Source of the DNA: Isoalcanivorax indicus
Lineage (GTDB): Bacteria > Pseudomonadota > Gammaproteobacteria > Pseudomonadales > Alcanivoracaceae
Assembly: GCF_003259185.1 (NCBI RefSeq)
Contig: NZ_QGMP01000001.1
Span: forward strand, 372,001-436,000
Length of the DNA: 64,000 bases
Direction: 5' to 3'
A model generated the notes under the pieces. That model ran no database searches. It worked only from the letters and a program-made list of their open reading frames with translations, and was not told where the DNA came from. Position numbers and translations under genes: made by a program. This document shows, in pieces, positions 47,994 through 56,104 of this stretch (position 1 is the first letter of the stretch; the number at the start of each line of letters is the position of its first letter).

Positions 47994-48335
47994 ATGCGTC
48001 ACTATGAAATCGTGTTCCTGGTTCATCCGGACCAGAGCGAACAGGTGCCCGCCATGATCGAGCGTTACACCGCGATGATCAAGGAAGCCAAGGGTGCTGT
48101 TCACCGTCTTGAAGACTGGGGTCGCCGCCAGTTGGCTTACCCGATCAACAAGATCCACAAGGCACACTACGTGCTGATGAATATCGAGTGCGACGGCGAA
48201 ACCCTCGCGGAGCTGGAGAACACCTTCCGCTTCAACGACGCCGTGATTCGTAACGCGGTAATCCGCCGCGAAGAAGCTGTTACTGAAGCTTCTCCGCTGG
48301 CCAAGTCGAACGAGAAGGAGGAGGTCGCCAGCTGA
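47994..48335 (+). CDS. rpsF: 30S ribosomal protein S6
   Basis: S6 binds the central domain of 16S rRNA with S18. The 113-residue sequence starts [17 protein letters not shown] and has [20 protein letters not shown], both S6 signatures, and an acidic C-terminal extension. AAAGGAGCATACA precedes the ATG. The TGA is part of a CTGA overlap with priB. Confidence 0.97.
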   Translation: MRHYEIVFLVHPDQSEQVPAMIERYTAMIKEAKGAVHRLEDWGRRQLAYPINKIHKAHYVLMNIECDGETLAELENTFRFNDAVIRNAVIRREEAVTEASPLAKSNEKEEVAS

Positions 48336-48646
48336 GCTCCGAGCGTAACAGCTGCGAACTGACCGGCGTCATTCATACACTTGAACGGCCGCGTCTGACC
48401 CCCGCCGGGGTCGCCACGAGGAAACTCTGGCTGGAACATCGCTCCCGGCAGGAAGAAGGCGGCGCGCCACGGGAAGTCCAGGCCCGCATGGCCGTGGTAC
48501 TGACCGGCGAAGCCCTGGTACGGCAGAGCGAGCAGCTCGCCGAAGGGCAGCGCCTCCGGGTGACGGGTTTTCTGGCCCGGGCCGGGTTCAAGGGTGAAGC
48601 CCGCGACAGATTGCAGTTACACGCGCAGACGCTGGAAGGTCTCTGA
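48332..48646 (+). CDS. priB: Primosomal replication protein PriB, CTG start
   Basis: PriB is a single-stranded-DNA-binding OB-fold protein of the PriA-dependent restart primosome. The frame from 48332 encodes 104 residues, the same length as E. coli Pri[21 protein letters not shown] at the start, [13 protein letters not shown] (matching the VLEHRSVQEEAG of E. coli) and LQLHAQTLE at the end. No ATG, GTG or TTG lies upstream in frame. The CTG at 48332 has AAGGAGGAGG 7 nt before it and overlaps the rpsF stop as CTGA, so I call CTG as start. It lies between rpsF and rpsR as in enterics. Confidence 0.85.
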   Translation: MSSERNSCELTGVIHTLERPRLTPAGVATRKLWLEHRSRQEEGGAPREVQARMAVVLTGEALVRQSEQLAEGQRLRVTGFLARAGFKGEARDRLQLHAQTLEGL

Positions 48647-48671
48647 CACCGAATATCGAGGAGAAAGTCCC

Positions 48672-48902
48672 ATGGCACGTTTTTTCCGCCGTCGTAAGTT
48701 TTGCCGCTTTACTGCGGAAGGTGTAACCCGGATCGACTACAAGGATCTGGACACCCTGAAAGCCTATATCACCGAGACCGGCAAGATTGTCCCGAGCCGT
48801 ATCACGGGTACCAACGCGCGCTACCAGCGCCAGCTGGCCCAGGCGATCAAACAGGCTCGTTATCTGGCGCTGTTGCCGTACAGCGACTCCCACGACAACT
48901 GA
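48672..48902 (+). CDS. rpsR: 30S ribosomal protein S18
   Basis: The 76-residue protein begins [18 protein letters not shown] and has the S18 core [33 protein letters not shown], followed by [13 protein letters not shown]. It binds 16S rRNA as an S6 heterodimer. A Cys near residue 11 with no partner cysteines makes it a zinc-independent form. Confidence 0.98.
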   Translation: MARFFRRRKFCRFTAEGVTRIDYKDLDTLKAYITETGKIVPSRITGTNARYQRQLAQAIKQARYLALLPYSDSHDN

Positions 48903-48930
48903 GCCCGGACCGGAACAGAGGTAATCGATC

Positions 48931-49383
48931 ATGCAAGTTATTCTGCTGGACAAGATCAAGAATCTGGGCGACCTGGGTGCCGTCGTGGATGTGCGCGCGG
49001 GCTATGGCCGCAACTTCCTGATTCCCCAGGGCAAGGCCCTGCCGGCCACCAAGGAAAACCTGGCCGTGGTGGAAGAGCGTCGTGCCGAACTGCAGAAGCA
49101 GGCCGAAGAAGCGCTGGCTGCTGCACAGGCCCGTCTCGAGAAGCTGGCTGAAGTTCAGGTCACCATTGGTGCCAAGGCCGGTGACGAAGGCAAGCTGTTC
49201 GGCTCTATCGGTACGCGCGACATCGCTGATGCGGTCAGCGCGCAGACCGGCGTCGAGATCGAAAAGGCCGAAGTGAAACTGCCGCTGGGCGCCCTGCGCA
49301 CCACCGGTGAGTTCGACATCGACCTGCAGCTGCACGCTGAAGTCTCCACCACCGTCAAGGTGGTGATTGTCGCCGAGGCCTGA
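48931..49383 (+). CDS. rplI: 50S ribosomal protein L9
   Basis: L9 spans two domains joined by a long helix. The 150-residue sequence opens [21 protein letters not shown] with [16 protein letters not shown], has the connecting helix (about 40-75), and a C-terminal domain with [12 protein letters not shown]. It is the last gene of the rpsF-priB-rpsR-rplI operon; a strong terminator follows. Confidence 0.98.
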   Translation: MQVILLDKIKNLGDLGAVVDVRAGYGRNFLIPQGKALPATKENLAVVEERRAELQKQAEEALAAAQARLEKLAEVQVTIGAKAGDEGKLFGSIGTRDIADAVSAQTGVEIEKAEVKLPLGALRTTGEFDIDLQLHAEVSTTVKVVIVAEA

Positions 49384-49447
49384 TTCACGCCTGGCGCCAT
49401 GCCACACCTGGCACTGATTGCCCCTGCGGGGGTGCAGTGCCACAATG

Positions 49448-49483
49448 CGGGCACTGCCTTCACGGGCAGTGCCCGTTTTGTTT
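49448..49483 (+). terminator. Intrinsic terminator after rplI
   Basis: CGGGCACTGCC and GGCAGTGCCCG form an 11-bp perfect stem with a 6-nt loop, followed by TTTTGTTT. It ends the ribosomal operon 16 bp before dnaB. Confidence 0.88.
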
Positions 49484-49498
49484 CCGGAATCCCTGCGA

Positions 49499-50884
49499 AT
49501 GAATGATGTGACACAGCTGGATCAGCACCTGCCAGAGGCCCTGCGTTTGCCGCCGAATTCGGTGGAGGCGGAACAGGCGGTGCTTGGCGGCCTGATGCTC
49601 AACAATGACGCCTGGGACCAGGTCTCGGAGCGCGTCGGTGAGCATGATTTCTACCGCAAGGATCACCGGCTGATCTTCCGTGTCATGGTGCAGCTGGTGG
49701 AACAGGACCAGCCGCGCGATCTGGTGACCGTGTCGGAAGCCCTGGAGAACCTGGGCCAGCTGGAGGGCGCCGGTGGCATTGCCTATCTGTCGGAGCTGTC
49801 ACGCAATACCCCCAGTGCGGCGAATATTTCGGCCTACGCGGATATCGTGCGCGAGCGCTCGATCCTGCGCCAGCTGATCCAGATTTCCCAGAAGGTGGCC
49901 GACCGCGCCTTCCGCCCCGAAGGCGCTTCCAGTAGCGAGATTCTTGACCAGGCTGAATCGGCCATCTTCGAGATCGCCGAGCAGCAGAATCGTGGCAGTG
50001 GCCCGGAAGGCATCAAGAGCATCCTGAAGAAAGCGGTCGACAAGATCGACGAGCTGTACCGCACCAAGTCGGCGGTGACTGGCCTGTCCACCGGCTTCAC
50101 CGAACTGGACCGCATGACCTCCGGCATGCAGCCCGCGGACATGATCGTTGTCGCCGCACGGCCCTCCATGGGCAAGACCACCTTCGCGATGAACCTGGTG
50201 GAGCATGTGGCGATCAAGGAGGACAAGCCAGTGCTGGTGTTCTCCATGGAGATGCCCTCCGATTCGCTGGTCATGCGGATGCTGTCCTCGCTGGGTCGCA
50301 TCAATCAGCAGAATGTGCGCTCCGGGCGACTGGATGCGGACGACTGGCCGCGTATCAGTTCGGCCATTCAGCTGTTGTCCGAGCGCAAGTTGTACATCGA
50401 TGATACGGGCGGCCTGTCGCCCATGGAAATGCGTGCCCGGGCGCGCCGGGTGGCGCGCGAATGCGGTGGCAAGCTGGGCCTCATCATGATCGATTACCTG
50501 CAGCTGATGCAGGTGCCGGGCTCCGATAACCGGGTCAACGAAATTTCGGAAATTTCCCGTTCCGTGAAAGGGCTGGCGAAGGAGCTGGAAGTACCGGTAG
50601 TGGTGTTGTCGCAGCTGAACCGCTCGCTGGAACAACGCCCCAACAAACGCCCGGTGATGTCTGACCTGCGTGAATCCGGCGCGATCGAGCAGGACGCCGA
50701 CGTCATCGTGTTCCTGTATCGCGATGAGGTCTACAACAAGGACTCGCAGGAAAAAGGCATTGCCGAAATCATCATCGGCAAGCAACGGAACGGGCCCATC
50801 GGCACCATTCGCCTGGCGTTCCGGGGCGAGTTCACCCGCTTCGACGATCTGGCCCCCGAGTACTATCAGGATTACGGCGAATAA
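49499..50884 (+). CDS. dnaB: Replicative DNA helicase DnaB
   Basis: DnaB is the hexameric 5'-3' helicase of the replication fork. The 461-residue protein has the N-terminal DnaG-interaction domain (PPNSVEAEQAVLGGLMLNND), a linker, and the RecA-like core with Walker A RPSMGKTT (about 221-228), Walker B LIMIDYLQLM and the C-terminal LSQLNRSLEQRPNKRPVMSDLRESGAIEQDAD. No intein is present. ATG at 49499. Confidence 0.98.
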   Translation: MNDVTQLDQHLPEALRLPPNSVEAEQAVLGGLMLNNDAWDQVSERVGEHDFYRKDHRLIFRVMVQLVEQDQPRDLVTVSEALENLGQLEGAGGIAYLSELSRNTPSAANISAYADIVRERSILRQLIQISQKVADRAFRPEGASSSEILDQAESAIFEIAEQQNRGSGPEGIKSILKKAVDKIDELYRTKSAVTGLSTGFTELDRMTSGMQPADMIVVAARPSMGKTTFAMNLVEHVAIKEDKPVLVFSMEMPSDSLVMRMLSSLGRINQQNVRSGRLDADDWPRISSAIQLLSERKLYIDDTGGLSPMEMRARARRVARECGGKLGLIMIDYLQLMQVPGSDNRVNEISEISRSVKGLAKELEVPVVVLSQLNRSLEQRPNKRPVMSDLRESGAIEQDADVIVFLYRDEVYNKDSQEKGIAEIIIGKQRNGPIGTIRLAFRGEFTRFDDLAPEYYQDYGE

Positions 50885-50905
50885 GACACCACGGAGAGCA
50901 ATTCC

Positions 50906-51982
50906 TTGAGCCGCGGCACCCTGCTTGAAGTACGCCCGGCGGCCCTGGCCGCCAACGCCCGGGAGGCGCGCCGCCGTGCCGGTGGCGCCCGGGTCTACGC
51001 CATGGTCAAGGCCAATGCCTACGGGCATGGCATGGCGCTCGCCGCCGAGGCCTTCGCCCCCCATGTAGACGGTTTCGGCGTTGCCGTGCTCGACGAAGCA
51101 CAGGCCCTGCGCGCGCTGGGCGTGCAGGCGCCGGTCATGCTGCTGGAAGGCCCCTTCGACGCGGCCGAACTGGTTCAGGCCTGCGCCCTGAAGCTGGAAC
51201 TGGTCATCCACAGCCTCTGGCAGGTGGCACTGCTGGAGGCCGCGCCACAACCGGTCACGGTATGGCTGAAACTGGATACGGGCATGCACCGCGTCGGACT
51301 GCCTCTGGACGACGTTGATCCTGCCCTGGCCCGCTTGCAGGCCCTGCCGGGCGTGCAGCTGGCCGGTCTGATGACGCACTTTGCCTGCGCCGACGAACCC
51401 CGGGATCCCCTGACGGCACCGCAACGGGCACACCTCACCGCGGTGGCCGCGCGCCACCATCTGCCCTGGACGGCCGCCAACTCCGCCGCCCTGTGCCGCT
51501 ACCCGGACACCCATGGCGCCCTGGTGCGCCCCGGCATCATGCTCTACGGCGGTTCGCCGCTCGGTGGCACCCCGGCCGCCGAGGTGGGCCTGGCCGTCAC
51601 CCAGCGCCTGAGCGCCCGCCTGATCGCCATCAATCCGGTGCCCCGGGGCGACAGTGTCGGCTATGGGGCCAGCTGGGTCGCCGAGCGCGACAGCCGCATC
51701 GGCGTGGTAGCCATTGGCTATGGCGACGGCTACCCGCGCCATGCACCGGCGGGCACTCCGGTGGCGGTGGCTGGCCAGCGCACCGGTCTGGCGGGCCGTG
51801 TGTCCATGGACATGCTGACCATCGACCTGACCGACCTGCCTCGGGTGCAGGTGGGGGATGAGGTGGAGCTGTGGGGCGACACCGTGCCGGTGGATGAGGT
51901 CGCCAAAGCCTGCGGCACCATTAGTTACGAGCTTTTTTGCCAGATCACAACGCGCGTCGTACGGCGCGTGGAGAACAGATAA
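50906..51982 (+). CDS. alr: Alanine racemase
   Basis: Alr makes D-alanine for peptidoglycan. The 358-residue PLP enzyme has the cofactor lysine in MVKANAYGHGM (Lys35), the TIM-barrel region with WLKLDTGMHRVGLP, PGIMLYGGSPL and the catalytic Tyr in VGYGASWVAERDSRIGVV. The start is TTG, with AGAGAG about 7 nt upstream and no ATG or GTG that would keep the N-terminus. The stop shares one base with the radA start (TAATG). Confidence 0.95.
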   Translation: MSRGTLLEVRPAALAANAREARRRAGGARVYAMVKANAYGHGMALAAEAFAPHVDGFGVAVLDEAQALRALGVQAPVMLLEGPFDAAELVQACALKLELVIHSLWQVALLEAAPQPVTVWLKLDTGMHRVGLPLDDVDPALARLQALPGVQLAGLMTHFACADEPRDPLTAPQRAHLTAVAARHHLPWTAANSAALCRYPDTHGALVRPGIMLYGGSPLGGTPAAEVGLAVTQRLSARLIAINPVPRGDSVGYGASWVAERDSRIGVVAIGYGDGYPRHAPAGTPVAVAGQRTGLAGRVSMDMLTIDLTDLPRVQVGDEVELWGDTVPVDEVAKACGTISYELFCQITTRVVRRVENR

Positions 51983-53352
51983 TGGCCAAGCGCAAGACCG
52001 CCTATGTCTGCACCGAGTGTGGTGCCGATTTCCCCAAATGGTCCGGGCAGTGCGGCGCCTGCGGTGCCTGGAACACCCTGAGCGAATTCGTCACCGATCC
52101 CTCCACCCCCGCCAGTACTTCACGCGCACCGGCGCGTACCGGCTTCGCCGGGGAGCTGGCGCCCGTGCAGCGGCTGGACCAGATCGAACTGACCGAAACC
52201 CCGCGCATCGGCACCGGCATCGGTGAACTGGACCGGGTGCTGGGCGGCGGCCTGGTGCCGGGCTCTGCGGTCCTTATCGGTGGCCACCCGGGCGCGGGCA
52301 AATCGACCCTGCTGTTACAGACCCTGTGCCGACTGGCCGCGCAGCGTTCCTGCCTGTACATCACCGGCGAGGAATCCCCGGCCCAGGTGGCGATGCGTGC
52401 CGAACGCCTGCAACTGCCCCGCGACAAGCTGCAACTGGCCGCCGAAACCGATGTCGAGCGCATCCTTGATCTGGCCCGCAAGGAGCGCCCGGCCATTCTC
52501 GTGATCGATTCCATCCAGGTGATGTACCTGGCGGCCCTGCAATCTGCGCCGGGTTCCGTAGCCCAGGTGCGTGAGTCCGCCGCTGCCCTGACCCGCTTCG
52601 CCAAGCAGACCGGCACCGTGCTGCTGCTGGTCGGGCACGTCACCAAGGACGGCACCCTCGCGGGCCCGAAAGTTCTGGAACACATGATCGACTGCTCGCT
52701 GATGCTGGAAGGCTCGTCCGATTCCCGCTTCCGCACCTTGCGCGGTCTGAAGAATCGCTTCGGCGCCGTCAATGAACTGGGCGTCTTCGCCATGACTGGC
52801 GAAGGCCTGAAGGAAGTCAAAAATCCCTCGGCCATTTTCCTCAACCGTGCCGAAGAGATCGCCTCCGGTTCCCTGGTGACGGTGGTCTGGGAGGGCACAC
52901 GCCCGCTGCTGGTCGAACTGCAGGCGCTGGTGGACCAGAGTCATTTCGGCAATCCGCGCCGTGTCTGCGTGGGCCTGGAGCAGAACCGGCTGGCCATGCT
53001 GCTGGCGGTGCTGCACCGCCACGGCGGCATCCAGGTGGGCGACCAGGATGTCTTTGCCAACGTGGTGGGCGGCGTCAAGGTCATGGAGACCGGTGCGGAT
53101 CTGGCCTTGCTGCTGACTATTGTTTCAAGCTTCCGCGATCGGGCGTTGGCGAAAGAGCTGGTGGTGTTCGGCGAGGTGGGGCTGTCCGGTGAAATCCGTC
53201 CGGTGCCGCAGGGGCAGGAGCGCCTGGCTGAAGCGGCCAAACACGGGTTTCGTCGTGCGATCATGCCCAAGGGGAACAAGCCCCGGCAGGCGATTCCTGG
53301 CATGGAGGTCATCGCGGTCACCACCCTGGCGGAGGCCTTGGAACAGCTCTGA
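51982..53352 (+). CDS. radA: DNA repair protein RadA (Sms)
   Basis: RadA is a RecA-like helicase that helps branch migration and recombination intermediates. The 456-residue protein has a zinc finger (Cys10, Cys13, Cys24, Cys27), Walker A GGHPGAGKST (100-109), the RadA-specific KNRFG (257-261) and a C-terminal Lon-like domain with GGVKVMETGADLALLL and GEVGLSGEIRPV. ATG at 51982. It is the last gene before the palindrome region and is convergent with pilZ. Confidence 0.97.
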   Translation: MAKRKTAYVCTECGADFPKWSGQCGACGAWNTLSEFVTDPSTPASTSRAPARTGFAGELAPVQRLDQIELTETPRIGTGIGELDRVLGGGLVPGSAVLIGGHPGAGKSTLLLQTLCRLAAQRSCLYITGEESPAQVAMRAERLQLPRDKLQLAAETDVERILDLARKERPAILVIDSIQVMYLAALQSAPGSVAQVRESAAALTRFAKQTGTVLLLVGHVTKDGTLAGPKVLEHMIDCSLMLEGSSDSRFRTLRGLKNRFGAVNELGVFAMTGEGLKEVKNPSAIFLNRAEEIASGSLVTVVWEGTRPLLVELQALVDQSHFGNPRRVCVGLEQNRLAMLLAVLHRHGGIQVGDQDVFANVVGGVKVMETGADLALLLTIVSSFRDRALAKELVVFGEVGLSGEIRPVPQGQERLAEAAKHGFRRAIMPKGNKPRQAIPGMEVIAVTTLAEALEQL

Positions 53353-53399
53353 CTGGTTTTTGTTGGGCGGTTTCCATTGCTGGTTGGTTAGGTGGTTGT

Positions 53400-53518
53400 G
53401 GCCCTCGGGGGGTGGGTAAGGGGTTTCTGGACACGCTGCAAGTACGTCCATGTAAGCTCTCGTTCGGCATCCATGCCTCTCGAAGGTCCAGAAACCCCTT
53501 ACCCACCCCCCGAGGGCC
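53400..53518 (+). repeat. Large palindromic element, copy 1
   Basis: A 32-nt arm (53400-53431, begins GGCCCTCGGGG, ends TTTCTGGA) is perfectly complementary to 53487-53518, enclosing a 55-nt loop (53432-53486). The loop matches the reverse complement of the loop of copy 2 at 45 of 55 positions, with 23 identical bases in a row around GTTCGGCATCCATGCCTCTC. Within the loop GGCAT-CC-ATGCC is a smaller inverted repeat. Confidence 0.92.
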
Positions 53519-53636
53519 GTCACGCGCAGCCCGGATAACAACTTCCAGCCAACCGAAAGGTCTGTTCTTGCGGTGAGCATGCAGCCAGAAGCGGCTTGCG
53601 ATTGGCACAGAGTGAACGGACACCCCTGAACGTGAC

Positions 53637-53753
53637 GGCCTGCGGGGTGGGGTATGCCTTTTCTGGACTGTCGAGAGGCATGGATGCCGAACGCAAGCCT
53701 ACAGGGAAGTATTTACGGCGTGTCCAGAAAAGGCATACCCCACCCCGCAGGCC
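53637..53753 (-). repeat. Large palindromic element, copy 2 (inverted)
   Basis: A 31-nt arm (53637-53667, begins GGCCTGCGGGG, ends TTTTCTGGA) is perfectly complementary to 53723-53753, with a 55-nt loop (53668-53722) in opposite orientation to copy 1. The arms differ from copy 1 at many places yet remain fully self-complementary; both copies keep GGCC outside and TTCTGGA next to the loop. Confidence 0.92.
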
Positions 53754-53789
53754 ACACCCACCGAACGACAAAGAATGGAACGAGCTTTT

Positions 53790-54155
53790 CTACTCGGACA
53801 ACGGCTCTTCCAGCCACAGACGATCCGGGCCTTCGTCGTCGCCAAGGTGCAGGGCCAGGAGGCGGCGCAGGTGCTGCATGGCCTCGACGTCGATGCGCTC
53901 GAACGACAGGCCCGCCAGATTGCGGCTGGAACGCACCACCGTGCATTCCAGCGGGATATGGATATCGGAGTCTTCGAGCAGCAGTTTCAGCGTGCAGTGA
54001 GCGCCGACAGGCAAAGGGTAGCCTGCCGGCTCATTGACCAGCGCGCCGCGCAGCGACAGGTCCATCACCTCGATGCTGAAGAGATTGCCATCGATGGCGA
54101 GGTGCGCCTCACCATCAAACGGCGTGCGCGTATAGCGACGCTTTTCCGTGCTCAT
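53790..54155 (-). CDS. PilZ-domain protein
   Basis: The 121-residue protein is a single PilZ domain, a cyclic-di-GMP receptor module. RxxxR is at 6-10 (RRYTR) and DLSLRGA at 32-38 gives the D/NxSxxG motif, so both binding elements are intact. ATG at 54155. It lies 7 bp after ettA on the same strand; the nearest Shine-Dalgarno-like GGAG is 12 nt away, and GTCTGA-A-TCAGAC is a perfect inverted repeat between that site and the start. Partner and output unknown. Confidence 0.9.
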   Translation of the reverse strand: MSTEKRRYTRTPFDGEAHLAIDGNLFSIEVMDLSLRGALVNEPAGYPLPVGAHCTLKLLLEDSDIHIPLECTVVRSSRNLAGLSFERIDVEAMQHLRRLLALHLGDDEGPDRLWLEEPLSE

Positions 54156-54162
54156 GTCTGAT

Positions 54163-55830
54163 TCAGACTCCGATTTTTTTATATTTTGTCCGCTTCGGCT
54201 GCAAGGCGTCGTCCCCCAACTTCTTGCGCCGATAGGCTTCGTATTCCGTGTAACTGCCTTCGAACCATTCCACTTCGGAATTGCCTTCAAACGCCAGTAT
54301 ATGCGTCGCGACGCGATCAAGGAACCAGCGATCGTGGGAAATCACCACGGCGCAGCCCGGGAAGGCCAGCAGTGCTTCTTCCAGCGCGCGCAGGGTTTCC
54401 ACATCCAGATCGTTGGTCGGTTCGTCGAGCAGCAGCACGTTGGCGCCCTGCTTGAGCAGTTTGGCCAGATGCAGCCGGTTGCGTTCACCGCCGGACAGAT
54501 CCTTGACGCGCTTCTGCTGATCCTGGCCCTTGAAGTTGAAACGGCCAAGATAGGCGCGGGAGGGCACCTCGAAGTTGCCGATCTTGAGGATGTCGGCGCC
54601 GCCTGAAATTTCTTCCCACACAGATTTGCTGCCATCCAGGTCTTCGCGGCTCTGATCGACATAGGCCAGCTCGACGGTGTCGCCGATGTCTATCTGGCCG
54701 CCGTCCGGTTGCTGTTCGCCGGTGAGGATACGGAACAGCGTGGTCTTGCCCGCGCCGTTGGGGCCGATGATGCCGACAATGGCGCCGCGCGGCACGCTCA
54801 TGGTCAGGTTTTCATACAGCAACTTGTCGCCAAACTGTTTGCTCACGTTGGTGAGGTCGAACACCTTTTCGCCCAGGCGCGGGCCAGGGGGAATATACAG
54901 TTCCTGGGTTTCGTTGCGCTGCTGGAATTCCTGGCTGGCCAGTTCCTCGAAGGCGGCCACTCGGGCCTTGTTCTTGGCGCGGCGGCCTTTCGGGTTCTGG
55001 CGTACCCACTCCAGTTCCTTTTCAACGGTCTTGCGGTGCGCGCTTTCGCTTTTGGCCTCACGCTCCAGTCGGGCTTCTTTCTGTTCCAGCCAGGAGGTGT
55101 AGTTGCCTTTCCAGGGGATGCCCTCGCCACGGTCGAGTTCCAGAATCCACTCGCAGGAGTTGTCCAGGAAGTAGCGGTCGTGGGTCACGGCGACCACGGT
55201 GCCCTGGAAGTCATGCAGGTAGCGTTCCAGCCAGGCCACGGACTCGGCGTCCAGGTGGTTGGTGGGTTCGTCCAGCAGCAGCATGTCCGGGGCTGACAGA
55301 ATCAGACGGCACAGGGCGACGCGGCGGCGTTCACCGCCAGACAGGTGCTCGACGCTGGCATCCCAGGGCGGCAGGCGCAGGGCATCGGCGGCGATCTCCA
55401 GCTTGCGCTCCAGGTTATGCGCGTCGGCGGTTTCGATGATCGCTTCGAGTTTCGCCTGTTCCTCGGCCAACTTGTCGAAGTCGGCATTCTCTTCGGCGTA
55501 AGCGGCATAAACCTCTTCCAGTCGCTGCTGTGCGCCGCGGATTTCGCCCAGGGATTCCTCGACGATTTCACGCACGTTCTTGCTGTTGTCCAGCTCCGGT
55601 TCCTGCGGCAGGTAACCGATCTTGATGCCCGGCTGGGGGCGCGCCTCGCCGATATAGTCCTTGTCGACCCCGGCCATGATGCGCAACAGGGTGGATTTGC
55701 CTGAACCGTTGAGGCCGAGCACGCCGATCTTGGCGCCCGGGAAAAACGACAGGGAAATATCCTTGAGAATATGTTTCTTGGGCGGGACGACCTTGCCGAC
55801 CCGGTCCATGGTGAAGATGTACTGAGACAT
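54163..55830 (-). CDS. ettA: Energy-dependent translational throttle protein EttA
   Basis: EttA is an ABC-F ATPase that binds the ribosomal E site and gates entry into elongation when ATP is low. The 555-residue protein has two ABC domains: Walker A GLNGSGKST and signature LSGGERRRVALCR in the first, GPNGAGKTT and LSGGERNRLHLAK in the second, each followed by LLDEPTNHLD or LLDEPTNDLD. The linker between them is charged (RQNPKGRRAKNKARVAAFEEL). No membrane domain, as expected. Length equals E. coli EttA. Confidence 0.97.
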   Translation of the reverse strand: MSQYIFTMDRVGKVVPPKKHILKDISLSFFPGAKIGVLGLNGSGKSTLLRIMAGVDKDYIGEARPQPGIKIGYLPQEPELDNSKNVREIVEESLGEIRGAQQRLEEVYAAYAEENADFDKLAEEQAKLEAIIETADAHNLERKLEIAADALRLPPWDASVEHLSGGERRRVALCRLILSAPDMLLLDEPTNHLDAESVAWLERYLHDFQGTVVAVTHDRYFLDNSCEWILELDRGEGIPWKGNYTSWLEQKEARLEREAKSESAHRKTVEKELEWVRQNPKGRRAKNKARVAAFEELASQEFQQRNETQELYIPPGPRLGEKVFDLTNVSKQFGDKLLYENLTMSVPRGAIVGIIGPNGAGKTTLFRILTGEQQPDGGQIDIGDTVELAYVDQSREDLDGSKSVWEEISGGADILKIGNFEVPSRAYLGRFNFKGQDQQKRVKDLSGGERNRLHLAKLLKQGANVLLLDEPTNDLDVETLRALEEALLAFPGCAVVISHDRWFLDRVATHILAFEGNSEVEWFEGSYTEYEAYRRKKLGDDALQPKRTKYKKIGV

Positions 55831-55861
55831 TAGCGGGCTGCCATAAGAATCAAAGGGTTAT

Positions 55862-55877
55862 CCGGAATATATTCCGG
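55862..55877. promoter_or_regulatory. Perfect 16-bp palindrome upstream of ettA
   Basis: CCGGAATATATTCCGG is a perfect dyad 32 bp before the ettA start, in the ettA / lipoprotein divergent intergenic region. It may be an operator or part of the ettA promoter. The remaining 55878-56100 shows no gene. Confidence 0.4.
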
Positions 55878-56104
55878 CTTTCGTCAGGCTGCATACGCTA
55901 TCCGAAAGCGCGACGTGATGAAAGGCCGGGCGTGCCCTCCCTCATATGGGGGGCGCCGGGTGGCCGGGGCAGGCCTAGTCTGGGGCGCGCGGGTAGCCGC
56001 TTCGTCTCCAGCCTCTCAGCTCGAAGGCGTGTGTCCAGAGTGGCCAATGTGGCCATCCAATCAGGGACAGCTTTTCCCTCTATCTTTATACAAGGAGTAG
56101 TGTG

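Larger units (their letters stand above)
53353..53789. other. Gene-free convergent junction between radA and pilZ
   Basis: This 437-bp stretch lies between the 3' ends of radA and pilZ. Short open frames across it are created by the palindromes and lack ribosome binding sites. It holds two large hairpin elements, listed separately, with about 118 bp of sequence between them in which I see nothing else. Confidence 0.8.

Noticed and set aside
49799-51742. Minus-strand open frame of 647 codons over dnaB and alr
   Set aside because: It covers two certain genes in antisense and contains no recognisable motif.
53318-53771. Short open frames across the palindromic elements
   Set aside because: They arise from the palindromes and the radA tail, have no ribosome binding site, and their similarity to one another comes from the inverted repeat.
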